This document shows positions 8,997 to 16,736 of a DNA stretch of 64,000 nucleotides, in pieces. Every line of letters begins with the position of its first letter. The stretch's first letter is position 1. The position numbers were made by a program, and so were the translations under genes. The notes beneath the pieces were generated by a model. It was not told the origin of the DNA. It was given only the letters and a program-made list of their open reading frames with translations, and did no database searches. This DNA is from Treponema sp. (GTDB lineage Bacteria; Spirochaetota; Spirochaetia; Treponematales; Treponemataceae): positions 62,001 to 126,000 of the forward strand of contig JAFXSM010000011.1 of the NCBI GenBank assembly GCA_017525605.1. The letters are read 5' to 3'.

Positions 8997-11362
8997 ATCA
9001 AGATGAAATCGACGCGGCGGTTCTTCCATCTGTTTTCGGCATCCCACGATTTTGCGAGGGAATATTTGCTTCCGTTGCCGACTGCAGAAAGCCTGTTCGC
9101 CGCAATTCCGTCGCGCACAAGCCAATCCATGACGAACTGGGCGCGTTCTTTCGAAAGCACAGTGATTTCTTCCTCTTCTTTTGCAGTTCCCGTCATGTTG
9201 TTCGCGTTTCCTTCGATTCTGACGTTGTAATCCTGGAATTTCGTGAGGATTTCTGCGACACGACCGAGGACGCGCTCATTGTTTTCGATTGTGGATTTAG
9301 TGAGACCTTTGCTTTCATGGTCCCACTTCGGGTCTGCACGGACGACTTCATCAGAAAGGAAGTCTGCATGGTCGCTTCGGAATATAATCGAAGGAACCTG
9401 AATCTTGAGCCTTCCGTTTTCCGGGATAACGAGAATATCGACCTGAACGAAACCTTCTTCGACACACTTTGTGCCGTTCACGTCCTCCAATGTGAAGACA
9501 TACGGATAATCCGTTGCGGACTGCACGAGTTCGCCCTTCGAGCTTTTTCCGTTCCAGACGATTTTTTCATCTACGACGGAAGTACCTGACTTCGACCAGA
9601 AATTCCGCTTTCCGTCCTGGCTTTTCACGACGAACGACCAATTTTTAACGGCAGCTTCGCTCTCGACATTGAGAAGGACATTCAGCTCGTCTCCGCTTCC
9701 GTCACCATCAGGACTGAAATACCGCGGAGAAATTCGCACGGACGCTTTCGGTACCGGCAAATCTTTCTTTGCGTTTTTCGCCATGACAACCTGTTTTTTC
9801 GCTTCCTGCGTCTGGAAATCTTCTTCCGCCTCGATTGGCTTTTCGGCAGGCTCGTTTGAGACGGCAACGACATTATCATTCGTAAGCTCAACGAATTTCT
9901 TCAGAACAATCGGATTTGTCTGCTCAGGATAATACCCTTCAGGGCTTACAGAAACTTTTTGGAGAGACACAGTTTCAACTCCTGCAACGTCGGATGAGCT
10001 TGTCGGAAGATAATTACCGGAAAAGAATTGAGAGCCCTTCTCCGACCTGAACTGGATGAACGTCTTTCCGAAAATGTCAATCTGAGTGTAACGTCCCTTG
10101 TCCTTGATTTTCTCGCTGTCAACGACATATTCATTGTTCGTAAAATCGATTCGGATTCCGTCCGCGCTCTCCCACTTTTCCTCTTTCACTAGCTTCTCGA
10201 CATATTCGCTGACTCGTTCCCTGTTCGGCTCGTTTTTCGTGTTCGTGACAACTTTCTTGTACGAGCCGTCCCAAAGGTTTTCCTCACCGATGAGCATTCG
10301 AACGTCGTCATGAATCAAAACTCGGATTTCATCGAGATTGACGAGCGAAATGTCGAATTTGCGCTGCAAATTTTCAATCGATTTGTTCACGGAAGAAAAA
10401 TAAATTCCGTTGCGCCTGAGGTTGCTTTTCATCCAGCTGTAAACTTCCTCGCTGTCCTGATGATAGAAAATGACTTCCTCGTTCTGATAATCGAAGAAGA
10501 TGTATCTTTTTTCTTTTGAGTTGTCATTTTTGTACCAGAGACCGTCCAGGAATTTTGCGAACGACGAAACTGTTCCGTCCTGAATCTTCGCAAGTTCCTT
10601 TGCGGCAATTGAGCTGCCCGCAACACGGATTGATTTTGACTCGACATATTTTTTCTCGGCGGCACTCCATTCGTACATCGTCTGAATCTGGTCAAGGCGC
10701 GTCGAAGTCGAATTTTTCTGAGATTCGGAAGTGTACACCCAAACAGGAAAACTCTCGCCGTTCGAAAGAGAAAGCTCATAATCCTCGCCCCTCGGATTCT
10801 GCTGAATGAAAATCGTTCCCGCAGCTTTAAAATCTCCTATAAGGTTCATTTTGAGTTCAGAATCGTTGTCCTTCTTTTTTTCGGCAACGTAGATTTTCAT
10901 AACGGAAGAGCCGTCGTCGGCAGTTCCCTGATAGACGAGCGCGTTCTTGTGGTTTCCGATTACGTCGAGCGCGGTGCAGGCGAACGAGCGGACTTGCGAA
11001 ATCTGAGTCTGAATCACGGCAGAGCGGACATATTTTGCTTCAGCTGCACTGTACAAAGCGATGATAATCTGAACGCCGGAAATCGAAGCACTTTTGACGA
11101 CATTCACCTGATCTTCGAACCCGTCGTCGTCCAAATCAGTTTCGACAGTCGAAATCAAAGTCTCCTCGTTCAAAAGCGAAATGAAAGAAGAGACGGCCGA
11201 CGATTCAGCCGACTCATTTTCGCCTTTTGACTCATTCGACGTAGGAACGACGACTTTCGAATGCGAAACGACCTGAGATTCATTGAAAAGATTCTTGCTG
11301 AAAACAAAAAACGCAAGAACGACAGCGACGAGAACAAAAACTACAGGAATTACTTTTTTCAT
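8990..11362 (-). CDS. Membrane-anchored OmpA-family protein with Ca-binding-like and FlgD-like domains
   Basis: 790 residues. One N-terminal hydrophobic helix (residues 3-24) acts as signal anchor. Residues about 60-150 contain an acidic DxDxDG loop (TDLDDDGFEDQV) like calcium-binding FG-GAP or pallilysin-type loops. Residues about 545-650 look like a FlgD/Ig-like domain (RYFSPDGDGSGDELNV ... WNGKSSKGELV). Residues 690-790 form an OmpA peptidoglycan-binding domain (VRIEGNANNMTG, LSKERAQFVMDWLV, RLSAVGNGS, NRRVDFILIK). It is probably an envelope protein tethered to peptidoglycan. I suspect kinship with treponemal pallilysin-related adhesins, but this is not certain. No clear ribosome site precedes the ATG. 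Confidence 0.75.
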   Translation of the reverse strand: MKKVIPVVFVLVAVVLAFFVFSKNLFNESQVVSHSKVVVPTSNESKGENESAESSAVSSFISLLNEETLISTVETDLDDDGFEDQVNVVKSASISGVQIIIALYSAAEAKYVRSAVIQTQISQVRSFACTALDVIGNHKNALVYQGTADDGSSVMKIYVAEKKKDNDSELKMNLIGDFKAAGTIFIQQNPRGEDYELSLSNGESFPVWVYTSESQKNSTSTRLDQIQTMYEWSAAEKKYVESKSIRVAGSSIAAKELAKIQDGTVSSFAKFLDGLWYKNDNSKEKRYIFFDYQNEEVIFYHQDSEEVYSWMKSNLRRNGIYFSSVNKSIENLQRKFDISLVNLDEIRVLIHDDVRMLIGEENLWDGSYKKVVTNTKNEPNRERVSEYVEKLVKEEKWESADGIRIDFTNNEYVVDSEKIKDKGRYTQIDIFGKTFIQFRSEKGSQFFSGNYLPTSSSDVAGVETVSLQKVSVSPEGYYPEQTNPIVLKKFVELTNDNVVAVSNEPAEKPIEAEEDFQTQEAKKQVVMAKNAKKDLPVPKASVRISPRYFSPDGDGSGDELNVLLNVESEAAVKNWSFVVKSQDGKRNFWSKSGTSVVDEKIVWNGKSSKGELVQSATDYPYVFTLEDVNGTKCVEEGFVQVDILVIPENGRLKIQVPSIIFRSDHADFLSDEVVRADPKWDHESKGLTKSTIENNERVLGRVAEILTKFQDYNVRIEGNANNMTGTAKEEEEITVLSKERAQFVMDWLVRDGIAANRLSAVGNGSKYSLAKSWDAENRWKNRRVDFILIK

Positions 11363-11392
11363 AAAAACTAAAAAAAAGACAACGCGAAAAAA

Positions 11393-12037
11393 TTACTTGC
11401 TCGCTTCTTTCAAAACTCCGCCAAAATTCTTTATGTAATCGAAGAACGACGTGTAGGCGAAAAGGACGCAGAAAGAAGAGAAACTGTAGGTGACATAGTG
11501 AAGAATATTTCTGACAGACTCAAGCGACTCTGCCGAGAGAAAACCAAGCGACACCAGATAGCCGGCGATTCCAGTCCTGAAAAAACCGTCTGCGGCAAGG
11601 GCGACGAAACAGCTGACGACATAAAAAACAGTCTTAAATTTTCCGCCCTTCCTTGCGGCAATCGCAGTTCCCTGTTTTGCCGCAACCATGCGCAAAAAAT
11701 TCTGCGCGAATTCCCTGTAAAAAATCAGGACGAAGCAAATAACCGGCATATAGCCCGAAAAAGTCATGCAAGTGAACACTGAAAGATGCAGGAACACATC
11801 CGCGAACGGGTCGAACATCTTGCCGAAATCGCTGACCTCGTTGTTTTTCCTCGCAAAATGTCCGTCCCAGTAGTCAGTCAGCTCCGAAAAAATCAGCATC
11901 GGAACAAGAATGCAGAATGAAATCAGAGAAAGCAAACTGCCCTCTGAACTTGAAACCCATTTTGGAAGAAAATATATGATAAAAAAAATCGGCGCGGCGA
12001 TTACTCTGACAAGCGTGAATTTATTGGAAGTTTTCAT
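11393..12037 (-). CDS. pgsA: CDP-alcohol phosphatidyltransferase (PgsA-type)
   Basis: 214-residue integral membrane enzyme, most likely CDP-diacylglycerol--glycerol-3-phosphate 3-phosphatidyltransferase, which makes phosphatidylglycerol phosphate. The family signature D-x2-DG-x2-AR-x8-G-x3-D-x3-D is perfect: D55, D58, G59, A62, R63, G72, D76, D80. About five hydrophobic helices surround it. The assignment to glycerol phosphate rather than another alcohol is by typical size and context only. It lies 30 bases upstream of the OmpA-domain gene on the same strand. Confidence 0.85.
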   Translation of the reverse strand: MKTSNKFTLVRVIAAPIFFIIYFLPKWVSSSEGSLLSLISFCILVPMLIFSELTDYWDGHFARKNNEVSDFGKMFDPFADVFLHLSVFTCMTFSGYMPVICFVLIFYREFAQNFLRMVAAKQGTAIAARKGGKFKTVFYVVSCFVALAADGFFRTGIAGYLVSLGFLSAESLESVRNILHYVTYSFSSFCVLFAYTSFFDYIKNFGGVLKEASK

Positions 12038-12093
12038 TGGTAAAGTATCGTTTCGTAAAATGAAAAAGTCAATGCGATAAGAGAAATTTGAAA

Positions 12094-12792
12094 TCAGAGC
12101 GTCCGAGAAAGCGAAAAATCGGCTTCATCGAAAGTCTGGCGCAGATTGAGCAGATACAACGCTGGATAAATGCGCGACGGAGGAATCTCAACAGGAACGA
12201 CACGTTCGCCGCGCAAAATCCATTTGTGAAAAGCATTTTCTTTTTCTTCTGATTTTTTTTCGGAAATCTCTTCAACATGATTTTCTTTTGCAACGTCCGA
12301 ACCGGAAATTTCGACCTCAAAATAAAAACGGCGGACTGGCAACAAAAGAAAAACAGGCAGCTCGTAAATTTTCAGATTCACATTCACTTCCGGCGACTCG
12401 ATTGCAACTGGAATGTTCGCAACATCTGAAAATCGGCTTTTCAGAAAATTCTGCGTGTGAAAAAACAAGAGCAGATACGCGACAAAAAACGGCAGAAGCA
12501 GGAATTTCCACAAAGAAGAAACAAGCGTTCCGAGAGCGAAAAGCGAAACAAAAAAAATCACATTCTGCGAAATCGAAAAAATCTGCCTGACGTCGCATTT
12601 TTCTCGTGCGAAAACGGCGAATATCGTAGCAAACGCAACTGCAAGCGAAAGGGAAACGAGCAGAACGGAAACGCGGCATTTCAGATGCCTTTTATGGAAG
12701 ATTTTGGAAAAAATCAGGCACAAAACGCATCCGAATGCAGTTCCGATGAAAAAAGAACAAAGTCCGAGCGAAAACGAAGCCGTGAAATTCAT
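12094..12792 (-). CDS. Hypothetical membrane protein
   Basis: 232 residues, not recognised. The N-terminal half has three to four hydrophobic helices (about 5-30, 40-62, 72-95, 97-112). The C-terminal half is soluble, with an acidic/lysine-rich linker (SEKKSEEKENAF) and a tail with VVPVEIPPSRIYPALYLLNL. Its ATG overlaps the stop of the cytidylate-kinase-like gene as ATGA, so the two are translationally coupled and may work together. Confidence 0.7.
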   Translation of the reverse strand: MNFTASFSLGLCSFFIGTAFGCVLCLIFSKIFHKRHLKCRVSVLLVSLSLAVAFATIFAVFAREKCDVRQIFSISQNVIFFVSLFALGTLVSSLWKFLLLPFFVAYLLLFFHTQNFLKSRFSDVANIPVAIESPEVNVNLKIYELPVFLLLPVRRFYFEVEISGSDVAKENHVEEISEKKSEEKENAFHKWILRGERVVPVEIPPSRIYPALYLLNLRQTFDEADFSLSRTL

Positions 12793-13628
12793 TGAACGTA
12801 AGCCTTGTAATCCTGTACGACGTTGATTTCGGATTTGACGATGAATTCAGGCAGCTCGCAGGTGCAAATCTTGACCGCGCGCTCGACAATCGCCCTTGAA
12901 CTTGCAATTCCGTGAAGCGTAACGCATTTTTTTCCGTCGCCCAGCACGGACAAAGTTGCGCGCAAATAATTTATGTCGATTTGATACACAAAAACGAGCA
13001 GATTGACGATTCTCTGCCCAATCAGAAGCTCATCGATGCTCGCCATTCCCGCTTTTTCGCGCTCAGGCGTAATCATTTTTTTGACACCGACAGAAATCAT
13101 CTCCGCAATCGTATCGACATCGGTAACGGACGAATTCATTATGAAATTGAAAATCGTCGGGTCGTTCACATCAACGCTGAAATAGCTCTGCATGAAGCCT
13201 TCCCTGTCAGAATCGAAGTCGTATATGCGTTTCCTCGCGCTTTTCTCGTCAAGATTGAATTCATCCATGACGCGTGCGATTCTCGTCGATTCTTCCGAAA
13301 CGAACCTGCATGAAACATGGTTCGGCAAATCCTTGAGAATCATGAACGAACCGCGGCCAATCAATATGCAGTCGTTGCCAGACGCAAGCTCAAGCATCGC
13401 CGTCTGAAGAAAATCAAGGTATTCGTCACGGTCGCGTGTCAAAGATGCAAAAAAGCCCGGTTTGCGTTCGTCAAATTTCTTCAGTTTTTCTTTCGGAAAA
13501 CCGAGTTTGACAATTCTCTCTTCGATATCTTTCCTGCCGAAAAACTTGTAGTTCATCTTATTCGCAATTGCAGCGCAAATCTCGTCCCCGAACGAAGCCA
13601 CCTGCCTTGAAACTGTCAAAATCGCCAT
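12789..13628 (-). CDS. Cytidylate-kinase-like family protein
   Basis: 279 residues. It opens [22 protein letters not shown], typical of the cytidylate-kinase-like (AAA) family in which the P-loop is relaxed. [12 protein letters not shown] and the arginine-rich [20 protein letters not shown] lid segment follow. Residues about 210-279 form an extra C-terminal part resembling a small alpha/beta BON-like domain. The substrate is unknown; true CMP kinase activity is not assured because the GxxGxGKS loop is absent. GAGGAG lies before the start. The four-base overlap with the next gene indicates an operon. Confidence 0.75.
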   Translation of the reverse strand: MAILTVSRQVASFGDEICAAIANKMNYKFFGRKDIEERIVKLGFPKEKLKKFDERKPGFFASLTRDRDEYLDFLQTAMLELASGNDCILIGRGSFMILKDLPNHVSCRFVSEESTRIARVMDEFNLDEKSARKRIYDFDSDREGFMQSYFSVDVNDPTIFNFIMNSSVTDVDTIAEMISVGVKKMITPEREKAGMASIDELLIGQRIVNLLVFVYQIDINYLRATLSVLGDGKKCVTLHGIASSRAIVERAVKICTCELPEFIVKSEINVVQDYKAYVQ

Positions 13629-13748
13629 AAAAACTCCTCAAAAAAAACAAAAAAAACGCACCTTCTATTTGAAATTTACTTGTATTTTGTTCTAAAATCA
13701 ATGTTGAAAATCTGTTATTATATTTTTAATAAGAACAAGGAGCAAAAC

Positions 13749-14300
13749 ATGAGCAACAAAGAGAACGAAAATCTCGAATGGAAAGAAATCGGAAAAAAGG
13801 AACTTCTGAAAACGAGGGTTATGACAGTCTGCCAGACGACATCCGTCGCGCCGAACGGAAAAGAAGGAAACTACATCGTCAACGACGCGCCTGACTGGGT
13901 GATTGTCATTGCGGAACGCGACGGAAAATTCCTGATGGTAAAGCAGTGGCGGCACGGAGAAAAACATCTGAGCATCGAATTTCCGGGCGGCGTGATAGAC
14001 GAAGGTGAGACTCCGGAAGAAGCGGCACGCCGCGAACTTTTGGAAGAAACTGGATTCAAGGCGGGAAAATTGACGTATCTTGGAAAAATGAATCCGAATC
14101 CGGCACTTTTCAGAAACCACAGCCATTTTTTCGCCGCAAGCGATTTGATTTCAACGGGCGAGCAGGATTTAGACGAGGACGAATATGTCCAGTACTTTGA
14201 GATTCCAAAAGAAGAAGTGATTGCGGGCATGGCAAGCGACGACTACAACCACGCGCTCATGGCGGCGGCACTTCTGAAGTACATCACGAAAAAGGATTAA
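13749..14300 (+). CDS. Nudix hydrolase (ADP-ribose pyrophosphatase-like)
   Basis: 183 residues with a perfect Nudix box at 81-103 (G-x5-E-x7-REL-x-EE-x-GF) and the preceding VKQWRHG / IEFPGG segment typical of ADP-sugar pyrophosphatases. The enzyme would hydrolyse a nucleoside diphosphate linked to another moiety in the cytoplasm. The start at 13749 is chosen because AAGGAG lies seven bases upstream; an in-frame extension to 13680 has no ribosome site. It stands alone between divergent and convergent neighbours. Confidence 0.9.
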   Translation: MSNKENENLEWKEIGKKELLKTRVMTVCQTTSVAPNGKEGNYIVNDAPDWVIVIAERDGKFLMVKQWRHGEKHLSIEFPGGVIDEGETPEEAARRELLEETGFKAGKLTYLGKMNPNPALFRNHSHFFAASDLISTGEQDLDEDEYVQYFEIPKEEVIAGMASDDYNHALMAAALLKYITKKD

Positions 14301-14338
14301 GCAGTCGAATATCGAGTTAATGCTAATTGTAAAAGCTA

Positions 14339-14436
14339 AAAACAAGCTCCCGACGGGAACCCTGCATGAAAAACGGCAGTACCGCTATGCGGTGGCTGAA
14401 TGTTTTTCATGCAGGAACCCCGTCTCCGCTTGTTTT
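14339..14436. repeat. Long imperfect inverted repeat (98 bp)
   Basis: The region 14301-14499 has no gene. It contains nested complementary blocks: AAAACAAGC/GCTTGTTTT at the outside, GACGGG/CCCGTC within, and CTGCATGAAAAAC/GTTTTTCATGCAG inside, closing on a small ACCGC-TAT-GCGGT hairpin. It could terminate both convergent units, but it is far longer than the other terminators here and has no clean U tract. Confidence 0.75.
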
Positions 14437-14499
14437 CAACATACATTCGTAAAACTCGGCATTTGCCTTAATTTTTGAAAATATGCTGAATGAATGAGA

Positions 14500-15198
14500 C
14501 TATCTTTTTACAGAATATGGCTCGTATTTTTTCGCTGGGTTGTAAACGCCGTCGCGGTATTCGCCTGTAAGGCTCGGAATCTTCATCTTCATTCCAGGAA
14601 GAATCAGGTTCGGGTCATTCGGCTCAGGCATATTCTGTTTGTTAGCCTGATACAAGTTCTCCCAAAGAAGCGGATTGTTGTACACATAAGAGCGGCCAGA
14701 GATGTTCCAGTAACAGTCTTTTGTGTCTGCCCACGGACGAACGACATAGTAGAGCGGAAGAGGTGTCACTTCTTTGATTTCTGCAAGCGAGTCGAGAACC
14801 TGCTTTGCGTACTCGGAAGCAGCACCGTACTCCTGCTTGTCATACGAATCCTTTGCGGCTGCATAAGATTTTTCAGCGGCAGAAAATGCCATCGGAAAAT
14901 TCTTGTCGGCTGCAATCGACTTTGCATAAGCGATTCTGTCAGCCGCATTCTTCATCAGTTCGTCAATCTCAGCTTTCGCAACGATATTCTGAATGAATTT
15001 CTGCGAGAGAATTGCATTTTCCTTTGCTTTCTTCGCACATTCAATGGAAAGCTCGTACTCGCCGGCTTCGTAAGCTGCCCTGGATTTCTTTGCGTACTCC
15101 TCAGCAGTCTTCTGATAGACGTTCGTTTTGTAGCTGACGGCGAAAATCGAATTGCAAGCGAGCAATGCGACGGCGATTAAAATATTTTTCTTCATCAT
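14500..15198 (-). CDS. Exported LysM-like repeat protein (paralogue B)
   Basis: 232 residues. It has a signal peptide (MMKKNILIAVALLACNSIFA), then a helical block (YKTNVYQKTAEEYAKKSRAAYEAGEYELSIECAKKA) with DUF4398-like helical-hairpin character. A C-terminal module of about 70 residues (YYVVRPWADTKDCYWNISG ... LYQANKQNMPEPNDPNLILPGMKMKIPS) has LysM layout and probably binds peptidoglycan. It is a close paralogue of the gene at 19437 and the last gene of the five-gene operon, 14 bases after its neighbour. GAGG precedes the tandem ATG codons. Confidence 0.8.
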   Translation of the reverse strand: MMKKNILIAVALLACNSIFAVSYKTNVYQKTAEEYAKKSRAAYEAGEYELSIECAKKAKENAILSQKFIQNIVAKAEIDELMKNAADRIAYAKSIAADKNFPMAFSAAEKSYAAAKDSYDKQEYGAASEYAKQVLDSLAEIKEVTPLPLYYVVRPWADTKDCYWNISGRSYVYNNPLLWENLYQANKQNMPEPNDPNLILPGMKMKIPSLTGEYRDGVYNPAKKYEPYSVKR

Positions 15199-15212
15199 AG
15201 CAATGACCTCAC

Positions 15213-16724
15213 TTATTTTGCATCAATAGTGCTGGAAGGCACATCGTTTTCGATTTCCTTTTTGCCTTCGCGACTATTATCTTCCAGAACAGTTCCTGAT
15301 TTTTCGTCAGAACCCTGCAAGACTTTCGGCTCAGCGTCAGCCTCAGGAATTTCACTGACTTTGTCGGACTTCTTAGCCTCGTCTTCCGCTTTTTCAGTTG
15401 AATCAGCTTTTGCAGATTCCTCAGTTTTCACTGCCTGAATTTCCTCGGCTTTTTTCTCCGCCTGATTTTTCGGAGCATCGAGGTCGATTATGAAATCTTT
15501 CGGGTCGGCAAATGAATAATCCTCAAGCATCTTCGCGTTTTCATCTTCGATTCCTGGGATTTTTTCCTCAAGCGGAACAATCGAATCTGCCTTTTCAGCA
15601 TAAGTAGCGACATCGGAAATGAATTTCTCGGCATCCTCAAGATAAGACTTAGCCTCAAGCCTCTTTTCCTTTGCAGTCTCATACTGCTCCATGTAAGAAT
15701 CTTTTGCAGCCCTGTAACCGTTGTAAGCAGCCTCTTTATCCTTGTTTGTGTCAGACTCAAGCGCATCCCAATACAACTGTGCAGATTCTTTGTACGGATC
15801 TTTCGTGCTCGTATACACCTGTGCATTCTGAGATTCCGCAAGTTTCTTTGCCTCGACAACAGAGATTTTCTCCTGTTTCACGAGCTCAGGAATTCCAGTT
15901 GCCAAAAGCGAAGAGAAGAGCTTGTAAGATTTATCAGCCTGCGCAAGAAGATTTTTTCCGGAAGAAGCGGCACCGAGTTTTGCGTACTTGTCAAGCTCGC
16001 TAGCGGCACGCTTGTACTGTGACGAAAGCGTATTGCTAGACTCAAGCGAAGAAAGCTTGGCTTTCAAGTCCGTAGCCTTTGCGGCAGTCTCGGAAGAATT
16101 GTATTTCAGGATGACTTCTTCCAATTCTGCAAGGTTCGGCTTTTTAGACGTGTCCTCGCTCTCTTTCTCGAACTTTTCGACGGCAGAATCTTTCTGAGCG
16201 TCAAATGCCTTGAAGTACTCGGCAAAATATTTGTCGGCTTTTGCTTTCACGGCATTCTCTCTTGCAACATCGACTTCGGCAATTTTGATTATGCCCTCGA
16301 TAGGAGAAAGGATGTCGAGAACCTGCTGTGCATCTTTTGCGGATGCTTTGTAGCCTTCTTCCGTGTCCTTGTTGAAATTCGCATTTGCAGACGCATAAGC
16401 ACGCTCCGCAGAATACAAAATCTCGCGGTCGATTTTGTCACCGACACGCTTTGCGACATCGATTCTGCCAGAAGCTTTCTTCATCACGTCAGAAGCCTCG
16501 TCGCGCGCAATCATCTTCTGAACATAAGCCTTTGAAAGTGCGGAATTTTCCTCGACCTTCTTGGAATATTCAATTGAAAGCTCATACTCTCCGGCATCGA
16601 TTGCGTCCTGAGCTTTCTGGGCGTATTCGTCGGCAAGTTTCTGATATGTGTTGTTCTTGTAACTGACTGCATAAAGCGAAAGACATGCGACCAATGCAGC
16701 AGAAGTCAAAATAATTTTCTTCAT
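15213..16724 (-). CDS. Exported mosaic repeat protein ending in IDAK
   Basis: 503 residues. It has a signal peptide (MKKIILTSAALVACLSLYA). Residues about 20-130 repeat the YKNNTYQKLADEYAQKAQDAIDAG block of the LysM-like neighbours. Residues about 220-420 match the C-terminal half of the two lipoproteins (KNLLAQADKSYKLFSSLL, AKKLAESQNAQV, YNGYRAAKDSYMEQYETAKE, PLEEKIPGIEDENAKML, SFADPKDFIIDLD). It is therefore a fusion of the two protein types. A low-complexity Lys/Glu/Ala tail ends in IDAK. The ATG at 16724 has AGGAG at the right spacing; a TTG six bases upstream does not. The function is unknown, probably structural in the periplasm. Confidence 0.8.
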   Translation of the reverse strand: MKKIILTSAALVACLSLYAVSYKNNTYQKLADEYAQKAQDAIDAGEYELSIEYSKKVEENSALSKAYVQKMIARDEASDVMKKASGRIDVAKRVGDKIDREILYSAERAYASANANFNKDTEEGYKASAKDAQQVLDILSPIEGIIKIAEVDVARENAVKAKADKYFAEYFKAFDAQKDSAVEKFEKESEDTSKKPNLAELEEVILKYNSSETAAKATDLKAKLSSLESSNTLSSQYKRAASELDKYAKLGAASSGKNLLAQADKSYKLFSSLLATGIPELVKQEKISVVEAKKLAESQNAQVYTSTKDPYKESAQLYWDALESDTNKDKEAAYNGYRAAKDSYMEQYETAKEKRLEAKSYLEDAEKFISDVATYAEKADSIVPLEEKIPGIEDENAKMLEDYSFADPKDFIIDLDAPKNQAEKKAEEIQAVKTEESAKADSTEKAEDEAKKSDKVSEIPEADAEPKVLQGSDEKSGTVLEDNSREGKKEIENDVPSSTIDAK

Positions 16725-16736
16725 ATTCAACTCCTA

